This document shows positions 22,561 to 33,264 of a stretch of 64,000 bases of DNA, piece after piece. Within the stretch, counting starts at the first letter, position 1. Every line of letters starts with the position of its first letter. The stretch covers positions 1,002,736 to 1,066,735 of the forward strand of contig CAUYUJ010020615.1 of NCBI GenBank assembly GCA_963575745.1, given 5' to 3'. The DNA is from Prorocentrum cordatum. Taxonomy: Eukaryota > Sar > Dinophyceae > Prorocentrales > Prorocentraceae. Made by a program: the position numbers and the translations under genes. The notes under the pieces were generated by a model that made no database searches, was not told where the DNA came from, and saw nothing but the letters and a program-made list of their open reading frames with translations.

Positions 22561-23029
22561 TTCTGCTCTGGCCTCTCCTCGGCAACAGGTAGCCGATGAA
22601 AAAGGCTTTCATACGTACGGCAGCGTGGAAATAACTCAGTTCGACAATGTTTTACATAAGCTTATACGAACCGCCGCTTAGTCGTTATTGCCATCGAACG
22701 CGTTTTCATTACCTTGACCATTCTCGAAAAGCCTGAAGGCCAACCACCCCTGGGCCTCCGGTGGCACTGGCTGGGCGGTTGGAGGAGGGGGGGAGAAAGG
22801 CTGGGCGAGAGGGCTGGAAGGAACGAGCAAGAGAGAGAGAGAGAAAAAAATAAAGGAAGAACAACAAAGGAACTAAGACATAAAGAGAGAAAGAGAGAAA
22901 GAGAGCGAGGGAGAAAGAGAGAGAGGTGGCTGGCGGGAAACAACAATAAAAACCGACGACGGAGATGGCGATCAAACCTACGTGGAGGGACAGGGAGGGG
23001 AGGGGTGAGACGAACACAGGGGTGGACCA
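22561..23029. other. Possible short minus-strand exon and GA-rich tract
   Basis: On the minus strand about 22775-22722, between a CCAG acceptor and an AAG/GTAATG donor, the frame reads 'PPEAQGWLAFRLFENGQ'. The family is unknown and support is weak. 22827-22925 is GA-rich. Confidence 0.35.
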
Positions 23030-23210
23030 GCTCAGGGGGGGCATATCGAGCCTGCGTCGGCGAATGCATCGCCGATAGATCGGCGATAGGACTCCATAGG
23101 TAAACCGCATGCTCTTGGGCGGGGTGGGCTGTCGGGCCCCTACTGGCGATGAGTGAGCGAATTGGGAGTTGCGTTCCCCCTTAACGTTGCCCCTGAGAGG
23201 GGGTGGTAGA
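23030..23210. repeat. Family C dispersed repeat, copy 3
   Basis: Shares 'gaatgcatcgccgatagatc', 'gggcggggtggg' and the border 'cgttgcccctgagag' with the other copies. Confidence 0.75.
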
Positions 23211-24448
23211 GTGGGGGGAAGGAGGGATGGGGCAGGGGGGGAGGGGAAGGGAGGTTGAGGGTGGAGGGGGAGGAAGGGGGAGGAGGAGAAAGGAGGGGGG
23301 CAGGGACGTGGGAGGAAGAGGAAACGAGCCGAGGGACGGCAGGAGGGGAGGGGGCCCGGGGGGAGGGGGCCCAGGGGGTGGGCGGGTGGGAGACTAGAGC
23401 GGCGGGGGAAGGGGGGAGGCCTTGGAAACCCCTGCGGAGGCCGCGGAGAATCCGTCGAGCCCAGCAGGAGCGTCCTTCCGCCGTCCTCTCTCCTCCCTCG
23501 TGAAGGGGCCCAGGAGAACACACACACACACAAACACACACACAAAAGAAAAATATACGCAAATCCCAGGACACCCCCGAATTGTTCCATACCTTCGGGA
23601 TGTTCGTCCATCCCCCATCTTGTCCCATCTCTTCCCATACTTTCTGGGGGTGTCGACGATTCTTGGTGTCTGCGCCGATTTTGCCCTCCTGGGACCCCCC
23701 CCTGCGTTCACAATGGGGGGCCAAGCGTGATCACTTCGCCGGCGAAGAGCGTTCGCCCCTGTCGCGCGAGGGGAGGGAACGCCGAGGCTGGGGATGCTCG
23801 CAGGCCGATGCCGTCCCGCGCGGTGGGGGTGCGAAGGCAGAGGCGGTGGCTGGCGGCGAGCACAAAGCGAAGCGGGGGGGGATGGCAGGGTCGGCTACAC
23901 GTACGACCAGGGAAACGCAAGGCTCGGAGTCGGGGGACTGGGCTCAGGCCGCCTCCTCGGGCTCCTCCCTCCTCCCTCCTCTCTCCTTCCCCCTCCTCCT
24001 CCTTCTCCTCCTCCTCCTCCTCCTCCTCCTCCTCCTCCTCCTCCTCCTCCTCCTGGGGTACTTCTGGCTAAGGACATCCAGGGCACTTCTGGCCAGACAC
24101 CCGGCACCGCCAGCTCGGCCGCCCGTGCTGCCGCAGGCCCGCGGGGCGTGGGAGCTGCGCACCGAAGCGCCGGCCGCCACCGGTCGGGCGTCAGCCACCC
24201 CCCGCCCGTCGAGGCCGCTCGTGTGGCGGGGAGCAGCAGAAGTCGGGGAGACGTAGGGCTCGGGTTCGGGGGACTCGGGTTGGCCTGGCGGGGCCATCCC
24301 GAAACGGACGAGGCCCCGCCAGAAGTTTGGCGCGACCTCCCGCTGCAACCGTCCCACGGACACTGGCTGGACCGTCAAAACCCAGGACGCGCTCGGCCAA
24401 AAGCGCCAGCGAACCCGAGTTCTGGTGTACTCGAGTCTTACGTTTTCC
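23211..24448. other. No supported gene; G-rich and TCC tracts
   Basis: 23195-23410 is an extremely G-rich purine stretch. 23517-23545 is (CA)n. 23965-24055 is (CTC/CCT)n. A stretch at 23490-23600 is related to 7775-7840 ('tgaagggacccatg/ggggcccagg', 'aaatcccaaga/ccaggac'). Confidence 0.5.
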
Positions 24449-24568
24449 CGATAAGAGTGACCTGGGCAAGAGTGACCTTTGGTGCGCGACTCAACGGGGG
24501 ACGCGGGGTGGACAACATTGGGCCCGCACCAAAGGCCACTCTGGCGAAAGGTAACTCTTACGTGTAGT
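24449..24568. mobile_element. Family F terminal-inverted-repeat element, copy 2
   Basis: Arms of about 36 bp: left 'aagagtgacctgggcaagag' continuing to 'tttggtgcg', mirrored by right 'cgcaccaaaggccactctgg' continuing to 'ggtaactctta'. Arms match at most positions. Confidence 0.8.
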
Positions 24569-24569
24569 C

Positions 24570-24722
24570 GGGTAGGGGGATGGGGGAAGGCCTTTTAGAA
24601 GGAGGCTGCTTACTAGAGGGCGCCAGCCTTGCATCTACAGACAGGGCCCGCGCCTTCTAAGAAGCAGGGGTGTTTCTAAGGAGCCTTCCCCCCTCCCCCT
24701 GTCCACCCCTGCGCGTGGCCGA
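24570..24722. mobile_element. Family M inverted-repeat element, copy 2
   Basis: Left 'gggggaaggccttttagaag' is mirrored by right 'ttctaaggagccttcccccc'. Same internal order as copy 1 at 12766. Confidence 0.7.
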
Positions 24723-24729
24723 GGACGGC

Positions 24730-24995
24730 CCGACACACCCGATGCAGGAGTGCGGGTGGACGGATTTGAGCCCGAGGGTAGGCAAAGGCGCCTGACTTCG
24801 TGCTTCGCGCTGCGCGGAGCACGAATAGCTTCGCGCGCTCGCGCCGCCCCCCGGCGGAGAAGAGAAGGATGACGAGGACTCGGAGCCGAACCGCGAAGCG
24901 CGAAGAACTTCGCGCCCTCGAGGGCGCCCTTGGAAAGCGGTGCGCCCGACCCACCTCATGCAGGAGTGCTGGCGGATGCATTTGAGCCCGAGGAT
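24730..24995. repeat. 50-bp direct duplication flanking a palindrome-rich insert
   Basis: 24730-24780 and 24945-24995 share 'gcccgac.cacc..atgcag', 'gagtgc', 'ggatttgagcccgagg' and so on, about 85% identical by eye. The insert between contains the mirrored words 'gcgcgaagc', 'ttcgcgc' and 'gcgaagcgcgaagaacttcg'. Confidence 0.7.
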
Positions 24996-25621
24996 GAGGA
25001 TGCTGGGCCGAACGCGCACACGGACGCGTGAATTCCGTACGCCTCGATCCCAGAACCTCGTTCCTCGATCATCACCCATCCACCCCCCGACTTGCCGTCG
25101 ATCTGACGTCCATTTCCAATGTATGTGTCGGTTTCATGCGTGTTTTTTGGCTCGATGATCCAGGATGCTCTTCGATGGTTTTCGCAGAAAGGAAAAATGC
25201 ACACGTCCGAGCGATGCCAGGCCGATGGACGAACGACCCAAGCTTCACCAGTGCAGGGGCCGAGTTCGCGACTCGTCTTGCTGGGGACGCGCTGCAAGCT
25301 CGAGGGCTGGTTGGTGGCTGAAAGACGAAGGCCACCGTCGGAACGGGGACTGGGGACCCTCGTCCGACACCTTCCGCGTGCGGCCCTGGTGAAATCAGGC
25401 ACTCTGGATCCACAGGGGCATCAGGTCGGTCGAGAGAAGTAGGTAAACACAGAAAGTAGGAAGACAGATCAAGTAGATTGGGCTGAGGCGCTATCAGAGA
25501 ATAACACAATACAGAAAAGGCAGATCGATCATTGAGGTAGTACAGCGCTTGAAATAGATTGAGATCTGGGAATCTGGAGATACCTACTTTCAACGAACGA
25601 CGGGTAATAACAAAACAGCCT
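24996..25621. other. No supported gene; family L fragment
   Basis: 25130-25215 shares 'tccgagcgatgcc' and 'cgcacacgt' words with 49434-49560 and with two places in intron 2 of the channel gene (57340-57370, 57660-57695). Confidence 0.4.
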
Positions 25622-25835
25622 GCGTTCACATAAACTTTTGGAGCTCCGCGCGGGTTTATTGGAACCGCGCTGTCTCCCCCTCCCTGGCGCGCGGAGCGCG
25701 CCAAAGGTGGCGCTCGAGGCGCCGCCAAGGCTCCAACGCCGATCCGCGAAATCCGCGCGCCTTGGCCAGCGTCGCCGGCGCGCCAACGCCGCATTAAACC
25801 ACCGTGTGCCTGTTCTCGATTTCTTGGTGCGCACC
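25622..25835. mobile_element. Family A palindromic introner-like element, copy 3
   Basis: Hairpin arms 'ttttggagctccgcgcgggt' and 'tccgcgaaatccgcgcgcc' around 'ggcgcgcggagcgcgccaaa'. The outer limits are approximate. Confidence 0.7.
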
Positions 25836-26214
25836 AGGGAGGCGCCACTTCGCCGATGGCCCCAAATCGACCCCGCGTCGTTGAAGACCACTGCGCGCCG
25901 AAGGCGCTGCGACCCCCGTCGCGGCGCACCGACGTTCAGAGGCTGGCCCCCGTTGGCCCCCCCGCGCTGGTGAAGAATCGAAGAATGAAGGCCAAAAGCT
26001 CACACAGCGCGCCGCGGCTTCTGGGTAGGGCCGATGCTACCGCAACTTTCGATGCGCCATCTCCGCGCAAACTCAGGACTGGCGCAACGTGATTCTCCGA
26101 ATTCGAAGCTCCTCCGCACAGTCACACAGAACGACTGTGCCAATGCCAGGCCACGAAAGTGTAACGCCCGCCCCTGGGCTATCCACCCTAACCCGAGCCT
26201 CCTATAGTTTACGG
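25836..26214. other. No firm gene
   Basis: Minus frames are open next to the element (for example a 'FTSAGGPTGASL' reading at about 25930-25980) and could be exon sequence, but no family is seen. Confidence 0.3.
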
Positions 26215-26445
26215 GGTCCCAAAACGGTGCTGTAACAGACCTTGCGGTGACCTCGGAACCCCCAACGACCTCATTGCACGGTACGTCACCGCACGGCTTT
26301 GAGACCCCAGAGGCCCCAGTCGCCCGAGAAGTCCTCGGAGAACGGATCAACTCCCGAAGCCATGCGGTGACCGCGACTACCCACTGACTCACCACACAGT
26401 GTGGTCACCTCACCGTTCGGGGGCCCCCGAGACCTCCTCTCCCCA
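26215..26445. repeat. Family G dispersed repeat, copy 1
   Basis: Shares 'cgtcaccgcac', 'tttgagacc', 'ctcggagaacg', 'acaccacac.gtgtggtcacc' and 'accgtt.gggggcccac/c' with 53988-54205. Confidence 0.75.
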
Positions 26446-26504
26446 CCTGGGTGCGCTGCCGGGGCGGGCGCGCGGCGCCTGTCCCCGTCACCGCCGCCGC
26501 CCAC

Positions 26505-26609
26505 CAGGGCCTGAAAGACGATGTTCTCGAAGCCCTGGCCGTACCCGAGAAGCTTGAGGTTCGCCGTGAAGGTCACAAGGTCCAGAGTCGCCGCCGGCGC
26601 GTGCTTCCC
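26505..26609 (-). CDS. Unidentified 35-codon coding exon
   Basis: Bounded by an acceptor (GGCCAG at 26615-26610) and a donor (CTG then GTGGGC at 26504), with phase 0 at both ends. The minus frame reads 'GKHAPAATLDLVTFTANLKL' then 'LGYGQGFENIVFQAL', with strong GC3 bias and no low complexity. I do not recognise the family. Flanking DNA is repeat (family G on one side, TCC/CAG tracts on the other). Confidence 0.5.
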
Positions 26610-26639
26610 CTGGCCACAGGACGAGGAGGGCGCTCTTCC

Positions 26640-28003
26640 TTTTTTCCTCCTCCGCCTCCGCCTCCGCTTCCGCCTCCACCTCCTCCTCCTCCTCCTCCTC
26701 CTCCTCCTCCTCCTCCTCCTCCGCAGCAGCAGCAGCAATAGCAGCAGCAGCAGCAGCAGCAGCCACTGCCGGTGCCCCGCCTTCTTTTTTCCCGCCCCCG
26801 CCTCGAGCCGGTATCCTTCCTGGTGGGCTTGTGGGCGGCCCAAGGGGTGGGTGAGGTGGGCCGGTGTGAGCCCGCCCGCCCCCCTCTTCAGGTGATCGGC
26901 CCGCGCCCTGCGCGAAGTCTCTCTGCAGCGTCGTATCCTTCCTCTGCACACTCTTATTCAGTGCCTCGCTGCGGCCGCTGTTGTGGTTCGATGGCGCCAG
27001 GGAGGGAACACAGGAGAGTCACGCATCGAATCGATAAGTCGGGTCGGCGATCGAAATGAATCGAATCGACGGAAGTCGGCAACCAAATCGGAAGAAGTCG
27101 AATCAGCGGAAATCAGCCGGCCAGTAAGGCCTCCATTGAGAACCCCGGAACCCAAATCGGAATCCGAAGACGAATCGATTCGGAATCGGAATCGATCGAA
27201 TCGCGCCGACTCGGATGAGTCGAAACTAGCCCTGAAAAGGGGGGGACGAGAATGGAAAGGTGGAGCAGGAAAAAAGGGGACGCGGGGAGGGAGGTGTTGC
27301 GTCAAGTTGCGCGCGCACGCGTTAGCATGGGGGAACCGAATCCCGAAAGAAACGGGTCCTGAAACCCAGGGCCTTCCCCCAGGCCCGCCTCCTCATCCGG
27401 AACCGTTTTCGGACGGTCCTGGGGCCCGTGGAGGGCCCGGGGGCGCCAAAAAATGACGACAAACCTCGGGACCCGTTTCCCTCAGGACCCTACCCCCTGG
27501 CGAGCGCTGCGCGGAGCTGCCCGCACGCCCGCGGGCACGCGCATCCCACGCGGGCCAGAGCGCCCCCGCAGCATCGCGCGGCGGCCCCAGGGAGGGGGGG
27601 GGGGGGGGGGGGGGGCGCGTCGTGCGCCAGGAGCCGCCCTATGGGGCCGCTGCGCTCCCGTTCCCAGAGGGAAGGGCAAGGACAGATAAGGAAAAACAAA
27701 GAAAAAACAAGGAAAAGCAAGGGAACACAAGGACAAGCAAAGAACAAAGCAACCGGGGGAGGAGGAGGAGGAGGAGGAGAAGGAAGAGGAGGAGGAGGAG
27801 GAGGAGGAGGAGGAGGAATCTTGAACCCGCGTGCTCTCGCCCGTGAGTGGGTGCCCCTGGTCTCGGCGCCCCGCGCAGGCACAAAGCAGCCGAGGCGGGG
27901 TGGGCCAGCGGCCTCATCGCACGGCGCCCTTGCTGCCGCCACTCGTTTACTCCTCGAGTAGCCCCTCGAGCGGCAGCAGTCTGAAGCATTGCTGCCGCCT
28001 CCC
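26640..28003. other. Simple repeats; no supported gene
   Basis: (CCT)n at 26676-26722, then (CAG/GCA)n at 26723-26762. 27035-27230 has many 'gaatcga' words. There is a run of 22 G at 27594-27615. 27660-27750 is 'aacaaggaaaagcaag'-type sequence. (GGA)n at 27758-27818. It includes the probable 3' flank of the LINE. Whether LINE 3' untranslated sequence extends to about 27820 is unclear. Confidence 0.55.
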
Positions 28004-28125
28004 TCAGAGCTTGAGGAGCAGCCTGATGGACGGCCGCTGCCGCTCCTCTGCTCTGCGCTCTTCCAGGGGCCGCTCTGGCCGCTGGTCCCTGGGCCCTTGG
28101 GCATTCGCGGCCTCCGTGCCTGGCG

Positions 28126-30060
28126 CGGGGCTGTGGCCTAACCCCTCGCCACGCTGGGGTTCTTTGCGGCCTAACCCCTCGCCGCGCAGGGGTCCTCCGT
28201 GGCCTAACCCCTCGCCGCGCTGGGGCCTGCTGCGGTATGGCCCCTCACCTCGCTGGGGTCCTCCGTGGCCTAACCCCTCGCCACGCCGGGGTCTGCTGCG
28301 GTCTGACCCTTCACCGCGCTAGGGTCCGAGGTGGCCTAACCCCTCGCCGCGCTGGGGATCTGCGCGGTCTAACCCCTCACCGCGCTGGGGGACTTGGTAG
28401 CCTTACCCCTCGCCACGCTGGGGGCTTATGCGGTCTGACCCCTCACCGCGCTGGGGTGCACAGTGGCCTGACCCCTCGCCATGCGGGGGCCTGCTGCGGT
28501 CTAACCCCTCACCGCGCTGGGGCCCTCTGTGGCCTAGTCCCTCGCCGCGCAGGGGCAGGCTGCTGTCTGGCCCCTCGCCGCGCTGGGGTCCGCCGTGGCC
28601 TAACCCCTCGCCACGCTGGGGATCGTTGCGGTCTAACCCCTCACCGCGCTGGGGCCCTCCGTGGCCTGACCCCTTACCACGCAGGGGCCTGCTGCGGCTT
28701 CGGTCTACCCCCTCACCGCGCTGGGGTCCTCTGTGGCCTAACCCCTCGCCGCGCGGGGGTCCTCTGAGGTCTGCCTCCACGCCATGCTGGGGTCCTGCAC
28801 TGCCCAGCCCCTCACCTTGCTGGGGCCTGCTGCGGTCTGACCCTTCACCGCGCCGGGTTCCTTCGCGGCCGAACCCCTCGCCGCGCTGGGGGCCAGTGCG
28901 GTCTGCCAGGTGGTCCCCCATGCTGTCCTTTTCGACTGGGATCAGCTGGTGGATGTCAATGCCGACCTGCTTGTCAGCGTGCTGCTGGAGGCAATCCTCG
29001 CTATTCTCCTCGTCCTGGGGGTCAACCATGTCCATGGTGCTCCGTCCTACTGGTGGGGGACGGGCACCCCTCTGCATCCCGTCGTGCGCAGGGCTGTGGC
29101 CTGTCCCCTCGCCCCGCCGGGGGTTTCTGCGGCCTACCCCCTCGCCGCACAGGGGACCTCGGTGGCCTGACCCATCACCTCGCTGGGGCCTGCTGCGGTC
29201 TAACCCCTCACCGCGCTGGGGTCCACTTTGTTCTGACCACGCGCCTCGCTGGGGGTCGGTGCGGTCTGGTCCTTCCCCACTCTGGGGTCCTTCGTGGCCG
29301 AACCCCTCGCCTCGCTGGGGTCCTCTGCAGCCTGCCATGTGGTGCCCGTTGCTGTCCAGGTCTGCTGGCTTCGGGTGGTTGTTGTATCCGTCCTGCTTGT
29401 TTGTGGGCTGCTGAGCGCTGTCCTCGCTGTTCTCCTCGTCCTGGATGGGGGTCGTAGTAATCCGTGTCCTTGGTGCTCCGTCCTGCTGGTGGGGGACGGG
29501 CACCCCTCTGCATCCCGTCTGGCGCTGGGCCGTGGCCTGACCCCTCGCCGCGCTGGGGTCCTCTGCGGCCGACCCCCTCGCCGCACAGGGGCCCTTCTTG
29601 GCCTCACCCCTCGCCGCGCAGGGGCCTGCTGCGGTCTAGCCCCTCACCGCGCTGTGGTCCACTGTGGCCTAACCCCTCGCCACGCTGGGGTTCTGCGCGG
29701 TCTAACCCCTCACCGCGCTGGGGGGCTTCGTGGCCTAACCCCTCGCCGCGCTGGGGGCTCCTGTGGTCTGACCCCTTACCGCTCTGGGGTGCTCCGTGGC
29801 CTAACCCCTCGCCACGCTGGGGCCTGCTGCGGTCTAACCCCTCACCGCGCTGGGGTCCTCTGTGGCCTAACCCCTCGCCGCGCAGAGGCCTGCTGTGGTC
29901 TGTCCCCTCACCGCGCTGGAGTCCGCCGTGGCCGAACCCCTCGCCGCGCTGGGGATCGCTGCGGTCTAACCCCATCACTGCGCTGGGGTTCCCCATAGCC
30001 TGGCCCCTTTGCCAGGCTTGGGGCCGCTGCGGTCTAACCCCTCACCGCGCTGGGGTGCTG
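28126..30060 (-). repeat. 33-bp minisatellite encoding an 11-residue repeat at the LINE C-terminus
   Basis: Unit on the plus strand 'cctaacccctcgccgcgctg' plus 'gggtcctctgtgg'; on the minus strand it encodes 'GPQRGEGLDRS' or 'GPQRGEGLGHG' in alternating pairs (66-bp higher order). Some 45-50 units are interrupted by two related non-repeat blocks (about 28905-29060 and 29330-29480, both encoding a 'QDEENSED' motif). The LINE RNase H frame enters the array directly. Single-base indels near 29971, between 29604 and 29503, and in the second block shift it locally. Stops are nearly absent on both strands, which follows from the unit sequence. Confidence 0.85.
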
Positions 30061-33000
30061 GGCCTCGTTCTTGTTTGGCTGTTGACGTGGCCGCTCCAAG
30101 GAGCTGTTCTGCCGTGGCCCTGCGGCGCGCCGCCTCGCTTGGGCATTGCTGCTGGGTCCCTCTACGCTCCGTTCCGCTGTTGAGCCAGGCCATGCGGCAG
30201 ATGTCCTCTGCCGCTCTGCGCTGGCTGTGTTGTCTGCCTGGCCCTGGGGCATCACTGAAGAGCCGCTGGCATGGGCCAATCTGGAGCGTCCTCAGCACAT
30301 ATGGCACGCACGCTGCACTCCACGTCTGCCAGCCTCGCTCGCCCGCTTGTTGAGGCCAGCCTCCTGCCAGCGATTGCACGCGCTGCTCAAGGCGGTTCCT
30401 CTCGAGCCAGGCCGGCTCACGCTCAGGGCCTTCTTCTTCTCCTCTTTGCTGGGGGAGCCGCGGGTGCTGCATGCCTGCCTCCTTGGCCTCCCTCGCGTAC
30501 TTCATCCGGTCGGGCCCTGTCGGCTTGGCGATCCTTGGCGTCTCCTGCAAGGTCTTGCTGGCCCTGTCGCTGGTTGTGGTGGCGTTGAGCTGGTGTACCT
30601 CCTCTACGGTGTCCTTGCCATGATCACTGCCTTGGCCTTCCAGCTCTGGCACCTCGCTGTCTGGTTGCGTTGAGTCGTCGTCCAGTTGCTCAGGTGTCCA
30701 CGCCCTGCGGCCTTCCTCCGTGCTGGCTAGCGGCCTGCGCACACTGCTGGGGATGCTGTGGTTGATGATGGTCATCCACCTGCCCAGGAAGGCTTCCATG
30801 TGTGCCCTAGCCGCCTGCTGTCTGGTGCCGTACGGGAGGGTGAGCATGTGTGTCATGAGCCTCCTTCTCGCTTTGTGGGTGCTCTTCCAGATGTCCTCGC
30901 AGAGGTCGCTGATCTGCTGGATCCCCCTTGGCGTGGCTGCACTTTTTTGGTTTTGGGCGCCCGTCCTGCCTCCAGTGATGACGGCGAGCAGGTACGGGAC
31001 ACTGTGCTCCATCCAGTCGTCCTTGTCTTCCCGCACGTCCTGGTCCACCATGTTCATCCACTGCTCCGCGTAGCCCTCCATGTGGTCCACCACCTGGCAG
31101 CTCATGTGGCCTGCTGGGTGGGGATGCCTTGGCGGTTGTGGCTGAACTGGCTGCAGTGTCTCTGATTCCGAGCTTTCTCCGTCCAGGTCGATCACCTCTG
31201 CGTTGCTCTCCCTTAGGTTGAAGCCGTTGAAGCCCGCTGTCTTGGCCTCCTCTGGTGGCGCGGCTGCCGCTTTGTCCTCGTCCTGCTTTGCTCTTCGCGG
31301 CAGCCTCCCCTTCTGCAAGTCCATAATGATATTGCTCCCCGCTGTGGTGGGCGGGACACATGGCTTGGCCAGCTCGCGAGCAACGCCTGCAACGATTCGG
31401 CTCGCGTGGTTCCCGAGGTAGCTGGTGGCCCCGCACTTCTCGCACCAGAGCCAGCCCTGCGCGAGCTGCATCTTGTGGGCGTCGTGGGCGACCCGCGTGC
31501 CGATCTGCACTGTCTCGAAATCGAGCCTAACATTCCCGTGCGGGTGCAGGTGGCTGCTCTCTCTTCCTTGGCATTCACCCGTCTCGGCTAGCCAAGCTGG
31601 CACTCCTTGCCCTGTGGCGGGACCGCTTCTGCAAGTCGCACGCCACCATCTCGGGTGTAGTTTGCGCAGGTCATGGCCGAGCTGTGCTGCCTTCTCTCTT
31701 GCATTGTGTGGCCTTTTGCGCTTGGCCTTCGGTCGCTGCGTCGCCTTGTTGGGGTCATCAACCATCACCGCCATGCTGATGCCCAGCAGCCTATTCTGGA
31801 CTGCCACCGTGACCTGGTCCCTGATCTGCTGCTGCGCAATCATGGCTGGGTCCAGCGCTCCATGCTCCGCCCCCCAGCTTGCGCACTTGTCTGCCATCTC
31901 ATTGCCTATGACCCACCACGTCGGCCCTGTCCACCTTTCCAGCTCCGTCGGGTGCTCGATCATGTGGCTGGGGATGTGGTGGCCCATGATGTTGTCGGTG
32001 CTGTTCTGGAGCTGCCGCTTGGCCATTAGCCAGAGGTCGAAGTTGGTACTCCTGTAATCGAGGTCCTCTGGGTCTTGGATCTGCTCGAGGGCGTCCACGG
32101 CGCGCTTGCAGTCGCTGGCGATGTTGAGCCCACGTGCTGAGGCCGCCGTCGTGTAGCCGATCGCCTTGCTTATGGCCGTGAGCTCCGCTCTTGACACCGT
32201 GTGAGGCGCCCTTACTGTGCCGTACCAAGCTGCCACCTCCTGGGGCAGGCCGTACTGGTCGTACTTGAAAGCCACGATTGCCCAACCACATCTACGTAGC
32301 CTGGGGCCCTTGGCAGTCTCACCTGCCCCCCCAGAGCCGTCCGTGAACACGTAGTCAGCTTGAACTTTGTGGCCTTCCTGGACTGCTGCTTGTGCCTCCG
32401 CATTGGTGCAGAAGATGTGTGCCGCCTTCTTGACGTCCTCTTCTGGGTCCACTTGTACTGCCCATGCTGCTGGTGGGATACCTCTGAGCCAGAAATGCTC
32501 GTCCTGCTGCTGGTCGAGCGCGTCGATGGCCTTCTTGACTATGTCTGTGTTGTTGCTGTGGCCAATCTCCTCGTATGCAAGGCAGGTGTAGTAGCGGTGC
32601 TTTTCCGTCTCGATGGCCTCTCCGCACCTGGCGCAGGTGTCTTCACCTTCCTGGTTGAGGTTCGCTGCTCTGCGCCGCTCCCGCGTCCAAATACCTGCCA
32701 CTGTAATGGTCTTCAGCATGGCCGCTTCAGCGTGCTGCCCTTTGCGTCGCCTCCTCCTCAAGTGTCTTTGCAGCTGGTAGAGGTCGCCTCCCTCCTGCAG
32801 TCCTGCGCTGTGTCGGTGCTCTGCCGCTTGCTGCCAAAGCTGTTGCTGGGCGCTCTGTTGGACCTCCTGGAGTAGCGCTCCGAAGTGTGGGATGTCTTCT
32901 GGTCGGTGCGCCCACTCCTCTCCTGCTGGGCTGGTCCAGCTATCCAGCCGCCATGGGTTCCAGCCCGGCCCCGGCAGCTGCACAACGACTCCTGCCATGG

Positions 33001-33264
33001 GGCCCTTTACCTGGTTCCACCTCTTGTTGGGCTCCAGGGCCTGCATTTTGTCGCGCAGCATGTGCCAGCCTCTCTGGCACCGCTTGGGCTCCGACGGGTG
33101 GTCCACGATAGTGAGCCAGAACTGCTCGACTTGGTCCACGATGGCCCTGGTGACCGCCTCCTGCGCGCCCCTCTGGATCAGGAGGATGGTGGATGTGCAT
33201 CTGCCTGCTTTGTGCCCTCCTGTGAGCAGTGCTGCCTCTGTGGCCCTGACCTCGGTCGCCTCCG
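30061..33264 (-). pseudogene. LINE ORF2, zinc-finger and RNase H part
   Basis: Open for more than 1000 codons on the minus strand from about 33264. Counting from 33139, a CARCG...H...C zinc finger lies at residues 169-186. An RNase H domain follows at about 260-420, with D267 (VFTDGSGG), E319 (SRAELTA), D343 (IASDCK) and the N/D pair of GNEMAD at 413-417, so the catalytic set looks complete. A second cysteine cluster (WCEKCG...C) comes later, then a charged, Pro-rich linker and the repeat tail. Non-LTR elements use RNase H to remove the RNA strand during target-primed reverse transcription. The frame is offset by one step from the RT part, with the shift near 33260. Confidence 0.85.

Noticed and set aside
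26000-26395. Minus-strand open frame with a protein-like look
   Set aside because: Most of it lies in the family G dispersed repeat, also found at 53988-54205 inside an intron.
27790-27830. GGTTCAAG-type B-box-like word near the LINE 3' side
   Set aside because: Spacing and flanks do not fit a tRNA T-arm, and no A box is present.
28428-29414. Long plus-strand open frames across the 33-bp minisatellite
   Set aside because: They arise because the unit lacks stops on both strands. The minus frame is continuous with the LINE RNase H region, so it is the meaningful one.
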